Origin: Terriglobia bacterium
GTDB taxonomy: Bacteria > Acidobacteriota > Terriglobia > Terriglobales > Acidobacteriaceae
Direction of reading: 5' to 3'
NCBI GenBank assembly: GCA_020072815.1
Contig: JAIQGE010000017.1
Location: 62,001-126,000 of the forward strand
DNA length: 64,000 nt
A program made the position numbers and the translations under genes. Shown here one piece after another: positions 52,222 through 60,641 of this stretch; the first letter of the stretch is position 1; each line of letters starts with the position of its first letter. Under the pieces are notes generated by a model that searched no databases, was not told the DNA's origin, and worked only from the letters and a program-made list of their open reading frames with translations.

Positions 52222-54033
52222 ATGCCGCATTCCAAAACCGCAATTGGCGAGGTTGAACTCGACCTGGGCCGCTACGAACTTCGCCGCCTGGGCCGCCGGG
52301 TGAAACTCGAAAAGAAGCCCATGGAGCTGCTGATCTTTCTGGTGGGCCGGCGCGAGCGGCTGGTTTCACGCCAGGACATTGTCGCCAAGCTATGGCAGTC
52401 CGACCTGTTTGTTGACACCGAGCGCAACATCAACAACATCGTGCGGAAGATCCGCAGGGCGCTGGGCGACGATCCGGCCAAGCCGCGCTTCCTGGAAACG
52501 GTTGTAGGCAAAGGCTACCGGTTCATCGGGCCTATACGTGTGATTGACGCCCATTACCCGCAGACTGATCTGCCCGGTGGCAAGCGCGGTGCCGCGTCGG
52601 CGGCGGAGCATACCGTCTGGGCGGCAGACCGCCTGTCCCTGGCCGTGCTGCCGCTGCGTCTTGCCGGCAACAGCACGGACGACAGCGGGCTTAGCCTGGG
52701 TTTTACAGACGCGTTGGTTACGCGGCTGGGAAATCTGCCGGGCGTTGATGTTCTCCCCATCTCCGCGGTCCTGAATGTCCCGGCCACGGCGGCGCCCGCG
52801 GAGGTTGCGGCGCGGTTCGGGGTCCGCTTTGTGGTCCACGGCGCGCTGCAAATCGCCAAGACGCAATCCCGTCTTTGGGTGGAAATGTACGACGCGCATT
52901 TGCAAAGCACATGCCTCACGCGGCGCTGCGAACTTGACGTCAATTCCCTGTTCGAACTCAAGGACGACATCGCGGCACGAATCGCCGGCGCATTGAACCG
53001 TCCGCTGGGCGAGTCCGCGGTGCAGATTCGCGCCCGTTACAGCAAAGACCCGCTGGCTTATACCCAGTTCATGCAGGGCTACCGGCACAGCTCTTCGGGC
53101 GATCCCCGGCTTCTGGAAGAGGCCACCGAGCATTTGATGAACGCGGTGGCTCGCGATCCGGGCTTTGCCCTGGCCCACGCGGTCCTGTCTTTGGTATGCG
53201 CGGCGCGCCATTTCGAGTTTGATCCCAGCCGGACCTGGCTGGAGAAGGCTGAATTTCACTGCGAACGCTCCCTGGAACTCGATTCCAATCTGCCCGAAGG
53301 ACACGTGGCCAAGGCTTTTCTGCTCTGGGGGCCATCGAAAAACTTCCAGCACCTGGAAGCCATTGCCGAACTGAAGCGCGCTCTGGCCTTGCAGAAGAAT
53401 TTGCCTCACGCTTACAACCGCATGGGGACCATCCTTGCCCATATCGGGCTGCTGGACCAGGCCCGCACCATGTACGAGATGGGCAGCGCTTTTGATCCGC
53501 GAAAAGCCGTCAGCCACAGCATCGTGCAGGCATACATTTGGAACGGCGACTACGAGTTGGCGCGGGAAGAGCTGCACAAATGGCGGACGGAGAATCCTGC
53601 CAACAAATACGCTGTTTATTTTGCCCCTTATCTGGCGATGTTGAACAACCAATGGGAAGAGGCGAAGAGCTTGTTTGACGAAGCAATGGCCCTAATGGGG
53701 GAAGATCCACTGATCGTCAGCCTGCAAGGTGTGATGCACGCGATGCAGGGCAGATCAGAAGAGGCCCTGGCGTGTATGAGCCGGGCGTGTGCGAACCCAA
53801 AATCTTTTGGACACGCCCACCACACCCACTACCAGATCGCCTGCATTCTTTCCCTGCTTGGCCGGCCGGAGGCGGCGCTGGAATGGCTGGAACGCAGTGT
53901 TGATACCGGATTCGCATGTTGGCCGTTCTTTCTCAAAGACCCTTGTCTGAAAAACTTTCGCAGCCTTCCGCAGTTTGAGCTTCTGGTGAGTTCACTGCAG
54001 GGCAAGTATCCCGATCACTTGGGGTTGCTGTAG
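52222..54033 (+). CDS. CadC-like winged-helix regulator with TPR region
   Basis: 603 residues. An OmpR/PhoB-type winged helix spans residues 5-100 (LVSRQDIVAKLWQSDLFVDT, NINNIVRKIRRALGDD, VGKGYRFIGPI). A TolB/adenylate-cyclase-associated-like region at about 135-250 begins LSLAVLPLRLAGNSTDDSGL. TPR helices run from about 270 to 590 (NLPHAYNRMGTILAHIGLLD). There is no membrane helix, unlike CadC. This architecture is widespread in Acidobacteria. It probably regulates the divergent cupin gene and binds a ligand or partner through its TPRs. Confidence 0.9.
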   Translation: MPHSKTAIGEVELDLGRYELRRLGRRVKLEKKPMELLIFLVGRRERLVSRQDIVAKLWQSDLFVDTERNINNIVRKIRRALGDDPAKPRFLETVVGKGYRFIGPIRVIDAHYPQTDLPGGKRGAASAAEHTVWAADRLSLAVLPLRLAGNSTDDSGLSLGFTDALVTRLGNLPGVDVLPISAVLNVPATAAPAEVAARFGVRFVVHGALQIAKTQSRLWVEMYDAHLQSTCLTRRCELDVNSLFELKDDIAARIAGALNRPLGESAVQIRARYSKDPLAYTQFMQGYRHSSSGDPRLLEEATEHLMNAVARDPGFALAHAVLSLVCAARHFEFDPSRTWLEKAEFHCERSLELDSNLPEGHVAKAFLLWGPSKNFQHLEAIAELKRALALQKNLPHAYNRMGTILAHIGLLDQARTMYEMGSAFDPRKAVSHSIVQAYIWNGDYELAREELHKWRTENPANKYAVYFAPYLAMLNNQWEEAKSLFDEAMALMGEDPLIVSLQGVMHAMQGRSEEALACMSRACANPKSFGHAHHTHYQIACILSLLGRPEAALEWLERSVDTGFACWPFFLKDPCLKNFRSLPQFELLVSSLQGKYPDHLGLL

Positions 54034-54144
54034 CTCGTCGCGTGCGTTCCAAGGGGACGCACGTGCTTGGTTTTTGCGCGTCGCGTTGGGCCGCAGGCGG
54101 ATGGCCGGCGAGCAAATAAATTCGTCCTGCCAGCAACTTTTCCC

Positions 54145-54172
54145 TTGACCTCACTCCGCAGAGAACGATAAT
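54145..54172 (+). promoter_or_regulatory. Sigma-70-like promoter for zapA
   Basis: TTGACC (54145-54150) and GATAAT (54167-54172) with a 16-base spacer. Each has one mismatch to consensus. The zapA start is 30 bases downstream. Confidence 0.65.
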
Positions 54173-54202
54173 CAATCTTGTAAGTTTTTGTTGAGGTGAA
54201 GC

Positions 54203-54520
54203 GTGGCATCACAAGCGAATTCAGCCCTACCGCCGGTAAAGGTGGAGATTTACGACCAGGTGTACAGCCTGCGCGGCGTGGACGCGGAATACGTCACGCG
54301 CCTGGCGGAGTTTGTGGACGCCAAGATGCGCAGCGTCGCCGACCAGACCTCTACCATTGATTCTCTGCGGTTGGCCGTGCTGGCGGCGCTGAATATCGCC
54401 GACGAGTACCATATCCTCAGAAAAAAATATGAGCTGCTGGCCGGCGAGTACCTGCAGCGCGCGGACGCATTGTCCGGAGCTCTGGATGAAGTGCTGGACG
54501 AAGGACGCAAAGCCGGGTAA
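54203..54520 (+). CDS. zapA: Cell division protein ZapA
   Basis: 105 residues from a GTG at 54203 (GAGGTG upstream). The sequence VKVEIYDQVYSLRGVDAEYV, then LAEFVDAKMRSVADQ and a C-terminal coiled coil after ALNIADEYHILRKKYELLAG is the ZapA fold. It bundles FtsZ filaments at midcell. It is followed by a strong terminator and a candidate 6S RNA, the order known from many bacteria (zapA-ssrS). Confidence 0.93.
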   Translation: MASQANSALPPVKVEIYDQVYSLRGVDAEYVTRLAEFVDAKMRSVADQTSTIDSLRLAVLAALNIADEYHILRKKYELLAGEYLQRADALSGALDEVLDEGRKAG

Positions 54521-54547
54521 TCAAGTTTCAGTTCTGGAAAGAATATG

Positions 54548-54575
54548 GGCCGCGCTCTGAGACGCGGCCTTTTTC
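54548..54575 (+). terminator. Rho-independent terminator after zapA
   Basis: GGCCGCG pairs with CGCGGCC across CTCTGAGA, followed by five T. A textbook intrinsic terminator 27 bases past the stop. Confidence 0.93.
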
Positions 54576-54639
54576 TTTGCTTCATTTCTTCCGCAATGCA
54601 GGACACCTCAAATCGGTCGCGCAGCGACCAGAAAAATGA

Positions 54640-54796
54640 AGACCGACCCACGGGGCCGTGCGAAAGGGCCGTTAATGAACCCGTCGGTAGACGGCGGGAA
54701 CCCGCCGCGGCTCTTTAGGCATTTCCGTACTGGCGGAACCTTGCACACCGAGCCGTAATACGAGTCGAGTCCCCTGTTCATTTTGAATATCGGTTC
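54640..54796 (+). ncRNA. ssrS: Candidate 6S RNA (ssrS) downstream of zapA
   Basis: The gene-free stretch folds as a long imperfect hairpin. ACCGA (54642) pairs with TCGGT (54790), and ACGGGG pairs with CCCTGT. GTGC..AAGG pairs with CCTTGCAC, leaving an internal bubble, with GCGGG/CCCGC and CCGTC/GACGG near the tip. Position after zapA, length of about 160 and a bulged rod shape match 6S RNA, which mimics an open promoter and binds sigma-70 holoenzyme. I did not recognise a diagnostic primary sequence, so the call rests on position and shape. Ends are approximate. Confidence 0.42.
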
Positions 54797-54980
54797 AAAT
54801 AACGGTGACCAATCGGCACCTGCTTTGCAGGCCGGTCGTCAGGGCTGATGCTAAACAAAAAGCAGTGACGATAGCAAGCGGGGTGATCGGCGTCGCCGCA
54901 AGCTCGTTGACGAGCCTTTTTCCTGGCAGACGTTGCAACAAGATTGCTGAGCGCTGCGTGCTTCCTTAGAATCAACTTGC

Positions 54981-55973
54981 GTGAGCGAACTCGCCTCCAA
55001 ACAAGTTTTTCTGGTTCCCACAGACGCCCTTGGCCAGCGGGTTGACCATTGGCTGGCTTCGCAACTGCCCGACGCCAGCCGTGTGCGCATCCAGCAACTG
55101 ATCGAGCAGAACAAAGTAACGATTAACGGCGCCGTTCCCAAACCGTCACTGCGCCTGCGCGGCGGAGAAGAAATCATCATCTCCGGACAAGTGGAACTGC
55201 CGCCCCTTAAGGCATTTCCAGAAGACATCCCTCTGGACGTGGTTTACGAAGACGACTATCTCGCCGTGATCAACAAACCTGCGGGCATGACGGTGCACGC
55301 TGGGTCGGGCAAGAACGAAGCGGGCAACAAAGGGACGCTGGTCAACGCGCTGCTGCACCGCTTTGGCAGCCTGTCGCAGGCCGGCGGCGAACTTCGTCCG
55401 GGCATTGTGCATCGCCTGGACAAAGACACCAGTGGGCTGATCGTGGTGGCCAAGACGGATGTCGCGCATCGCAAACTGGCGCTGCAATTCAGCCGCAGAG
55501 AAGTCAAAAAAACTTACGTAACATTGGTCCACGGCTGGATGACTCACAAACAGGGCACCATCAACAGCCCCATCAGCCGCGATGTTGTACGTCGCCAACG
55601 TATGACCGCCCGCCCCAGCGTGGGCCACGCTGCGGGACGCGCCGCCGTAACCCACTGGAAAGTTCTTCAGCAAATTGAAGGAAAGTGCGGTAAGTTCTCC
55701 TTATTGGAAGTGAAAATTGAAACCGGGCGGACGCACCAGATTCGCGTGCATCTGGCGTCGCTAGGCCATCCCGTTGTGGGCGATACACTCTATGGGGCGC
55801 CTCGCTTAGTTCCCGGTTACGGAGGTACAGGATCAAAAGCAGCATCTATGGGGAGGACGTTTCTCCACTCATCCGCGATACAATTCAAGCATCCCATGAC
55901 AAGCGCTCCCCTGTCATTGGAGCAACCCCTGCCCGCCGAACTGAAAGCGGTTCTCAGCGGCATTGGGGATTAA
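54981..55973 (+). CDS. rluD: RluD-family 23S rRNA pseudouridine synthase
   Basis: 330 residues from a GTG at 54981. An S4 RNA-binding domain is at about 15-75 (RVRIQQLIEQNKVTINGAVP). The catalytic domain has RPGIVHRLDKDTSGLIVVAK with the nucleophilic Asp, and the family's KIETGRTHQIRVHLASLGHP. It isomerises uridines in helix 69 of 23S rRNA. The VWFA gene starts 16 bases after its stop, so the two may be on one transcript. Confidence 0.93.
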   Translation: MSELASKQVFLVPTDALGQRVDHWLASQLPDASRVRIQQLIEQNKVTINGAVPKPSLRLRGGEEIIISGQVELPPLKAFPEDIPLDVVYEDDYLAVINKPAGMTVHAGSGKNEAGNKGTLVNALLHRFGSLSQAGGELRPGIVHRLDKDTSGLIVVAKTDVAHRKLALQFSRREVKKTYVTLVHGWMTHKQGTINSPISRDVVRRQRMTARPSVGHAAGRAAVTHWKVLQQIEGKCGKFSLLEVKIETGRTHQIRVHLASLGHPVVGDTLYGAPRLVPGYGGTGSKAASMGRTFLHSSAIQFKHPMTSAPLSLEQPLPAELKAVLSGIGD

Positions 55974-55989
55974 GGAAGGTTCTGAGTTG

Positions 55990-57027
55990 ATGCGATTGAA
56001 TCACATGTCTTCCACTCGACTTCTTGGGATTGTGCTGGTGCTGGCCCTGGGGTGCGGCCTGGGTCTGGCGCAGACCCAACCGGGAACCCTGCTGCCGAAA
56101 CCGGCGACTCTGGCCCAGCCAGCGCCAACAACCAACGCCATGGCCACAGGCCTGGGCGGGGACGATAATCCGCAGGGACCAATCCACGTTTTCCGCAGCC
56201 GCTCGGATGAAGTCAACGTGATCTTCACCGTGACCGACAAGCACGGCAAGTTTGTGAAAGACCTGAAGCAGAAACAGTTCACCATCCTGGACAACAACCT
56301 GCCCCCGCGGGAAATCAAGACCTTTGAAGCCGAGACCGACCTGCCATTGCGCGTCGGCCTGCTGATTGATGCCAGCAATTCCATTCGCGACAAGTTCCAG
56401 TTTGAGCAGAACGCGGCCATCGCCTTCCTGCGCCAGGTGGTCCGTCCGCAGACCGACCGGGCCTTTGTTCTGGCCTTTGACGAAGTCATGGACGTGACCC
56501 AGGACTACACCAATGACCTGGACAAACTGGGCAAGGGCGTAAAAGTGATCCGTCCCGGCGGCGGCACCGCCATGTGGGACGCCGTGTACCTTGCTTCGCG
56601 CGACAAGCTGATGAAAGAACACGCTGACACAGCGACCGGCACGGTGCGCAAAGCCATCATTCTGGTCTCTGACGGCGACGATAACCAGAGCCGCTTTACC
56701 CGCCAGGAAGCTATCGAAATGGCGCAGCGCGCCGGCGTGATCGTCTACGCCATCAGCACCAACCTCAACAACATTCTGGATAGCGGAGACCACAACCTGA
56801 AACAACTGGCGGAAGCCACCGGCGGACGGGCGTTCTTTCCTTCCAAGTTGCACGATCTGACCGACTCCTTCCGCGCCATTCAGGAAGAGCTTCGCAGCCA
56901 GTATTCGGTTTCCTACAAGCCGGAACACTTTGACGCCAACGGCCAGTTCCGGCCGATCACCATCCTGGCGGAGAACAAGAAGTTCCGCGTCCGGGCAAAA
57001 AAGGGCTACTTCGTTCCCCGGCAATAA
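55990..57027 (+). CDS. VWFA-related acidobacterial protein, first tandem copy
   Basis: 345 residues from the ATG at 55990 (AAGGAAGG upstream). A signal peptide (LLGIVLVLALGCGLGLAQ) precedes DEVNVIFTVTDKHGKFVKDL, an Ig-like strand block that ends with FTILDNNLPP. The VWA domain has MIDAS DASNS and VSDGDDNQS, and the C-terminal QYSVSYKPEHFDANGQFRPI...KGYFVPRQ. DASNS retains the DxSxS metal motif. It is about three-quarters identical by eye to the next VWFA gene, including long nucleotide matches around GTGATCTTCACCGTGACCGA, so a tandem duplication is clear. Function unproven. An intrinsic terminator follows. Confidence 0.9.
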   Translation: MRLNHMSSTRLLGIVLVLALGCGLGLAQTQPGTLLPKPATLAQPAPTTNAMATGLGGDDNPQGPIHVFRSRSDEVNVIFTVTDKHGKFVKDLKQKQFTILDNNLPPREIKTFEAETDLPLRVGLLIDASNSIRDKFQFEQNAAIAFLRQVVRPQTDRAFVLAFDEVMDVTQDYTNDLDKLGKGVKVIRPGGGTAMWDAVYLASRDKLMKEHADTATGTVRKAIILVSDGDDNQSRFTRQEAIEMAQRAGVIVYAISTNLNNILDSGDHNLKQLAEATGGRAFFPSKLHDLTDSFRAIQEELRSQYSVSYKPEHFDANGQFRPITILAENKKFRVRAKKGYFVPRQ

Positions 57028-57048
57028 CAGCTTCATGAATTCTTTCAG

Positions 57049-57073
57049 GCCCGGCGATGAGCCGGGCTTTTTC
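57049..57073 (+). terminator. Rho-independent terminator between the VWFA paralogues
   Basis: GCCCGGC and GCCGGGC pair around GATGA, followed by five T. It makes the two VWFA copies separate transcription units. Confidence 0.93.
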
Positions 57074-57103
57074 ATTGGACTGCGGAAGACCCTGCTTGCG
57101 TCG

Positions 57104-57317
57104 AAGATTGCCAAAATTGCCAGAATTGCCAAAATCGCCGGAATTGAAAAATGCTTGCCTCTCGGCCATGTCTCAGCTCACGTGATCAAACCCGTCTTTG
57201 AACCATGGAGGGACGAAGGTGTCAGAGGAGAATTGGGAAGCCGAAGCTCAGTAACCAGTAGAGGGCAGACGTAGTCGTGGCGATTCTTGGCAATCCTGGC
57301 AATTTTGGCAATTCTTT
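57104..57317. repeat. Nonamer array in inverted orientation between VWFA paralogues
   Basis: ATTGCCAAA-like nonamers run head to tail at 57104-57141 (ATTGCCAAAATTGCCAGAAT). Their complement appears at 57279-57317 (GGCAATCCTGGCAATTTTGG). The two arms align with only a few mismatches over 38 bases and enclose about 137 bases with no gene. A related ATCGCCGGG array is at 62578-62630. Confidence 0.75.
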
Positions 57318-57379
57318 CCATCGCCTCCGTTTCCTCCCTTCCTCCGTGTTTCAAAGATTTTGGGTTTGTGCTCCTGGAC

Positions 57380-57385
57380 TATAAT
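57380..57385 (+). promoter_or_regulatory. -10 box of the second VWFA gene
   Basis: A perfect TATAAT lies 12 bases ahead of the ATG at 57398, implying a 5' leader of only about five bases. The -35 region is unclear because it is within a TTTCAAAGATTTTGGG repeat string. Confidence 0.4.
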
Positions 57386-57397
57386 GTTCGTCATCCC

Positions 57398-58339
57398 ATG
57401 AGAGTTCTCAGCGCATTTTTCGTTTTCGTTGTCGCGAGCTGCATAGGTCAGGCGCAGCAGCCATCACAATCGCCCTCCGGCGTGGCGGTGTCGGGCGATG
57501 GTATCCCCAAGATCGTGGTCCGCACCGACGAAGTCAACGTGATCTTCACCGTGACCGATAAGCACGGCAAATTCGTCAAAGACCTGGGCGCCAGCCAGTT
57601 CAGGGTCCTGGACAACAACCTGCCGCCGCGGCAAGTGGTCCACTTTCAGGCCGAAACCGACCTGCCGCTGCGCGTGGGCCTGCTGATTGACGCCAGCAAC
57701 TCCATCCGCGACCGCTTCCAGTTTGAGCAGCAGGCGGCCACCGAATTTCTGCAGCAGATCATCCGGCCCAAGAGCGACCGCGCCTTTGTGCTGGCCTTTG
57801 ACGAAATCCCCGACGTCACCCAGGACTTCACCAACGATCTGGACAAGCTCACGCGGGGCATCAAGGTGATCCAGCCGGGCGGCGGCACCGCGCTGTGGGA
57901 CGCCATCTACGTCGCCTGCCGCGACCACCTGATGAAGCAGCCGGAAACCAGCGTGGTGCGCCGGGCCATCATCCTGGTCTCTGACGGCGATGACAACCAG
58001 AGCCGCGTGCTTCGCTCGGAGGCCATTGAGATGGCGCAGAAGGCGGGGGTCATCGTTTATGCCATCAGCACCAACCTCACCGACCCGCACGCCAAGGGCG
58101 ACGAGAACCTGAAAATGCTGGCCAATGAGACCGGCGGCCGGGCCTTCTTCCCCTTCAAGCTGTCCGACGTGGCCGACGCCTTCCACGACGTCCAGGAAGA
58201 ACTGCGCAGCCAGTATTCGCTGTCCTATAAGCCGGACCGCTTTGAAGCCAACGGCCAGTTCCGCACCATCCAGATCGTCATGGCGGACAAGAAGCTGCGC
58301 GTCCGCGCCAAGAAGGGCTACTACGTGCCGAAGATGTGA
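57398..58339 (+). CDS. VWFA-related acidobacterial protein, second tandem copy
   Basis: 313 residues from the ATG at 57398. Signal peptide MRVLSAFFVFVVASCIGQAQ, then DEVNVIFTVTDKHGKFVKDL identical to the first copy, MIDAS DASNS, VSDGDDNQS and the ending QYSLSYKPDRFEANGQFRTI...KGYYVPKM. It lacks the first copy's N-terminal linker of about 35 residues. The high similarity suggests duplication followed by moderate divergence. It is monocistronic as far as the sequence shows. Confidence 0.9.
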   Translation: MRVLSAFFVFVVASCIGQAQQPSQSPSGVAVSGDGIPKIVVRTDEVNVIFTVTDKHGKFVKDLGASQFRVLDNNLPPRQVVHFQAETDLPLRVGLLIDASNSIRDRFQFEQQAATEFLQQIIRPKSDRAFVLAFDEIPDVTQDFTNDLDKLTRGIKVIQPGGGTALWDAIYVACRDHLMKQPETSVVRRAIILVSDGDDNQSRVLRSEAIEMAQKAGVIVYAISTNLTDPHAKGDENLKMLANETGGRAFFPFKLSDVADAFHDVQEELRSQYSLSYKPDRFEANGQFRTIQIVMADKKLRVRAKKGYYVPKM

Positions 58340-58430
58340 GAAAACCGGCTCTTGGTAATTGGCCCTTGGTAGTTGGTAATTGGCTGATGCGAATTGTGTG
58401 ATGAATAAATAAACGATAAACTGACCGCCC

Positions 58431-59318
58431 ATGCCGATACCGCTTCAATTCTTGTTAGCGATGGGATTGGCGATTCACGCGGCGGCAGCTACCGCACCCT
58501 GTTCGCCTGTGCCGGGAGCAGATCAGATATGGTCTAAGGCTTCCGTGCATTGGGTGTTCATCGGCGAGTTGCACGGTTCCAATGAAACTCCCGCTGCTTT
58601 TCGTGAACTTGTCTGCGATGCCATTGCGCAGGGAAAGCACGTGACCGTGGCGTTAGAGCGTCCAACCAGCGAGCAGGCCGCTCTGGACAACATTCTCACA
58701 GCCAAAGACCTTGCAGCGGCCCAGGAATCGCTGCTCCAGCTACCCCGCTGGAAAGAGGGTATGGATGGCCTGGCAAGCGAAGCGATGCTGCGGCTGTTGG
58801 TCTCTTTGCGCGAACTGCGCAGGTTCCAACCCGACTTAAAGGTTGTTGCCTTCGATGCGCCTTACGCAGGACCGCCCTCCGCTGCCGCACGCGACGAAGC
58901 GTTGGGACATGCCCTGCTTGCGCTACGTCCAGCAAAACCCAATGACCTGGTGCTCATCCTCACCGGGAATCTTCACGCCATGCAAGCGTCGAAACGCGGC
59001 TATGATCTGGCGGCTATGTACCTTCCGCGCAAAGAAATCCTCAGTCTTGAAGTCACAGACAGGGGCGGCGAAACATGGTCGGAATCCACAACGGACGGGT
59101 GCGGTCCCCAGAAGGGTGGAGTTCCGGACAAGGATGTAAACAGGCCGCGCGGAATATTTCTCGATCCAAGCCTCGCGCCTTTTGGAAAGGTCGATGGCGT
59201 CCTCTCACTTGGCGTCCCGTTGACACCTTCAGCACCGGCGGCGGGTGAGCCTTCGCCCATTCCAGCTTGCCGCAAAAAGTTTCTCTCTGAGCACCAGACC
59301 ATTCCAAAAACTCAATGA
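58431..59318 (+). CDS. Exported protein of ChaN/EreA-like fold
   Basis: 295 residues. A short hydrophobic N-terminus (FLLAMGLAIHAAAA) suggests export. VFIGELHGSNETPAAF early in the chain and VTVALERPTSEQAALD match the TIKI/EreA/ChaN group (GExHG...E, ALE motifs), with LILTGNLHAMQAS later supplying the final His. ChaN binds haem, EreA hydrolyses macrolide lactones, and TraB/PrgY relatives are proteases. The three motifs are visible, but subtype and substrate cannot be decided. It is a single gene after a TTGGTAATTGGC repeat string. Confidence 0.75.
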   Translation: MPIPLQFLLAMGLAIHAAAATAPCSPVPGADQIWSKASVHWVFIGELHGSNETPAAFRELVCDAIAQGKHVTVALERPTSEQAALDNILTAKDLAAAQESLLQLPRWKEGMDGLASEAMLRLLVSLRELRRFQPDLKVVAFDAPYAGPPSAAARDEALGHALLALRPAKPNDLVLILTGNLHAMQASKRGYDLAAMYLPRKEILSLEVTDRGGETWSESTTDGCGPQKGGVPDKDVNRPRGIFLDPSLAPFGKVDGVLSLGVPLTPSAPAAGEPSPIPACRKKFLSEHQTIPKTQ

Positions 59319-59622
59319 CATTTGCCGTTCCGGAAGTTCCCATATACCTCATCTAGTTCACCTCCCACACAGCAGTCATTTCGGAAGTCCCGGTTTTTGT
59401 CACAGGAACCAGTGAGCCACATCACTGCAGCAAGGTCTCCGGAAGTTCGAAAGTTAAAAGTGAAGCGGATGCCTGCTCGAGTCGGAGTGTGGACGCAGGC
59501 AAACTTCCAGTTTCCCCATAGCGGAGCTTTTGTCTCATTTCGTCATTGAGCTCTGCGTTGACTGTTGCGTGGAAGGGTGAAGTCGGCAGGTTTTCCTGCC
59601 GCAACTGGCTTAGGAGGCCAAA
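59319..59622. other. Spacer upstream of the OmpA-family gene
   Basis: No gene is visible. It contains three TTCCGGAAGTTC/TTTCGGAAGTCC-like strings (59331, 59378, 59430) and a GGCAGG-TTTT-CCTGCC hairpin at 59586-59601 before the AGGAGG ribosome site at about 59610. The repeated CGGAAGT motif could be a regulator site. Confidence 0.4.
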
Positions 59623-60456
59623 ATGCAGATCCTGGTTAGATTGTTGTTGGTGTGCCTGGTGGCGTGTTCGTCGGTCGCCTGGGCGCAGGCGCCTGCCCGG
59701 CCTGATGCGAAGGGATGTTCCGAGAGCAAGGTGGTTACCCGCATGCCCGGATGTTTCATCCTTCGATGCGACCACAAGGACTACAGCACGACTGAGATGC
59801 CGCGCACCAAGAGTGAGAGAGGCCATCAGGTTGAGGGAGAATTCGAATTCACCTCCTACCGCTGTACCAGCAACAAATCTCCGTTGGAACTGGGCAGAAA
59901 CACCGAAGCGGCGCTGAAAAATGCGGGCTTCACCATCCTCTACACTGACGTTTACATTGGCGGCACGCGTTTTTGGATGACGGCCCAGAAAGGCGGCCAG
60001 TGGGTAAAGCTGGCCGTGGTTTCCGATACCTACGACTTGACCGCAGTCAAAGAGAAGCCAATGGAGCAGGCGATGACCGCCAACGCGGACGGGTGGGCCC
60101 AACAGATCAACCAGTCCGGGCGAGCCAGCGTGTACGGAATCAACTTTGACACCGGCAAGGCGACGATCCGGCCCGACTCGGAGCCCGCGCTGAATGAGGT
60201 GGCCAAGCTTCTCCAGGGGAATCCGTCGTGGGCAATGGTGGTCGCGGGCCATACTGACAACGTGGGCGCCAAGGCAACCAACCTGGTGTTGTCGCGGCAG
60301 CGCGCACAATCCGTGATCTCGTGGCTATCGGCCCATGGCGTGGAGGAATCGCGCTTGGTGCCGGCTGGTTTCGGCGATACTCGCCCGATCGCCGAGAACA
60401 AAGACGAAGCAGGCCGGCAGAAAAACCGTCGCGTGGACCTGGTGAAGGTGTACTGA
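59623..60456 (+). CDS. OmpA-family outer-membrane/periplasmic protein
   Basis: 277 residues with a signal peptide (RLLLVCLVACSSVAWAQ). An N-terminal domain with four Cys (GCSESKVV, MPGCFILRCDHKDY, TSYRCTSN) covers about 25-150. The OmpA peptidoglycan-binding domain spans 165-277: YGINFDTGKATIRPDS, VVAGHTDNVGAKATNLVLSR, QRAQSV, VPAGFGDTRPIAENKDEAGR. It binds diaminopimelate in peptidoglycan. No beta barrel is visible, so it is probably a periplasmic anchor protein like those carrying DUF4892-type fronts. Confidence 0.9.
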   Translation: MQILVRLLLVCLVACSSVAWAQAPARPDAKGCSESKVVTRMPGCFILRCDHKDYSTTEMPRTKSERGHQVEGEFEFTSYRCTSNKSPLELGRNTEAALKNAGFTILYTDVYIGGTRFWMTAQKGGQWVKLAVVSDTYDLTAVKEKPMEQAMTANADGWAQQINQSGRASVYGINFDTGKATIRPDSEPALNEVAKLLQGNPSWAMVVAGHTDNVGAKATNLVLSRQRAQSVISWLSAHGVEESRLVPAGFGDTRPIAENKDEAGRQKNRRVDLVKVY

Positions 60457-60641
60457 GGCGCGAGCGCGTTTGGCTCTTGGCTTTTCGCTCTTAGGCTGTG
60501 GTCTTCGACTTTGGCACTGTCGGTTGTTGGCTGAATACCCCGGGTTCTTCATGTGAGAAGCCAATCCTTGCTGCCGTTCCAAACTTGAACCCTCATTCAA
60601 GCGTCGCCGTTCTCACCTCGACCCAGAATCAAATGTCAACG

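Noticed and set aside
54030-54130. A further copy of the 110-118-bp repeat after the TPR regulator
   Set aside because: Only short fragments (GCGTTCCAAGG, CCGGCGAGC) are similar; too weak to call.
54790-54815. tRNA T-arm-like GGTTCAAAT
   Set aside because: No acceptor stem, anticodon arm or CCA context can be formed around it.
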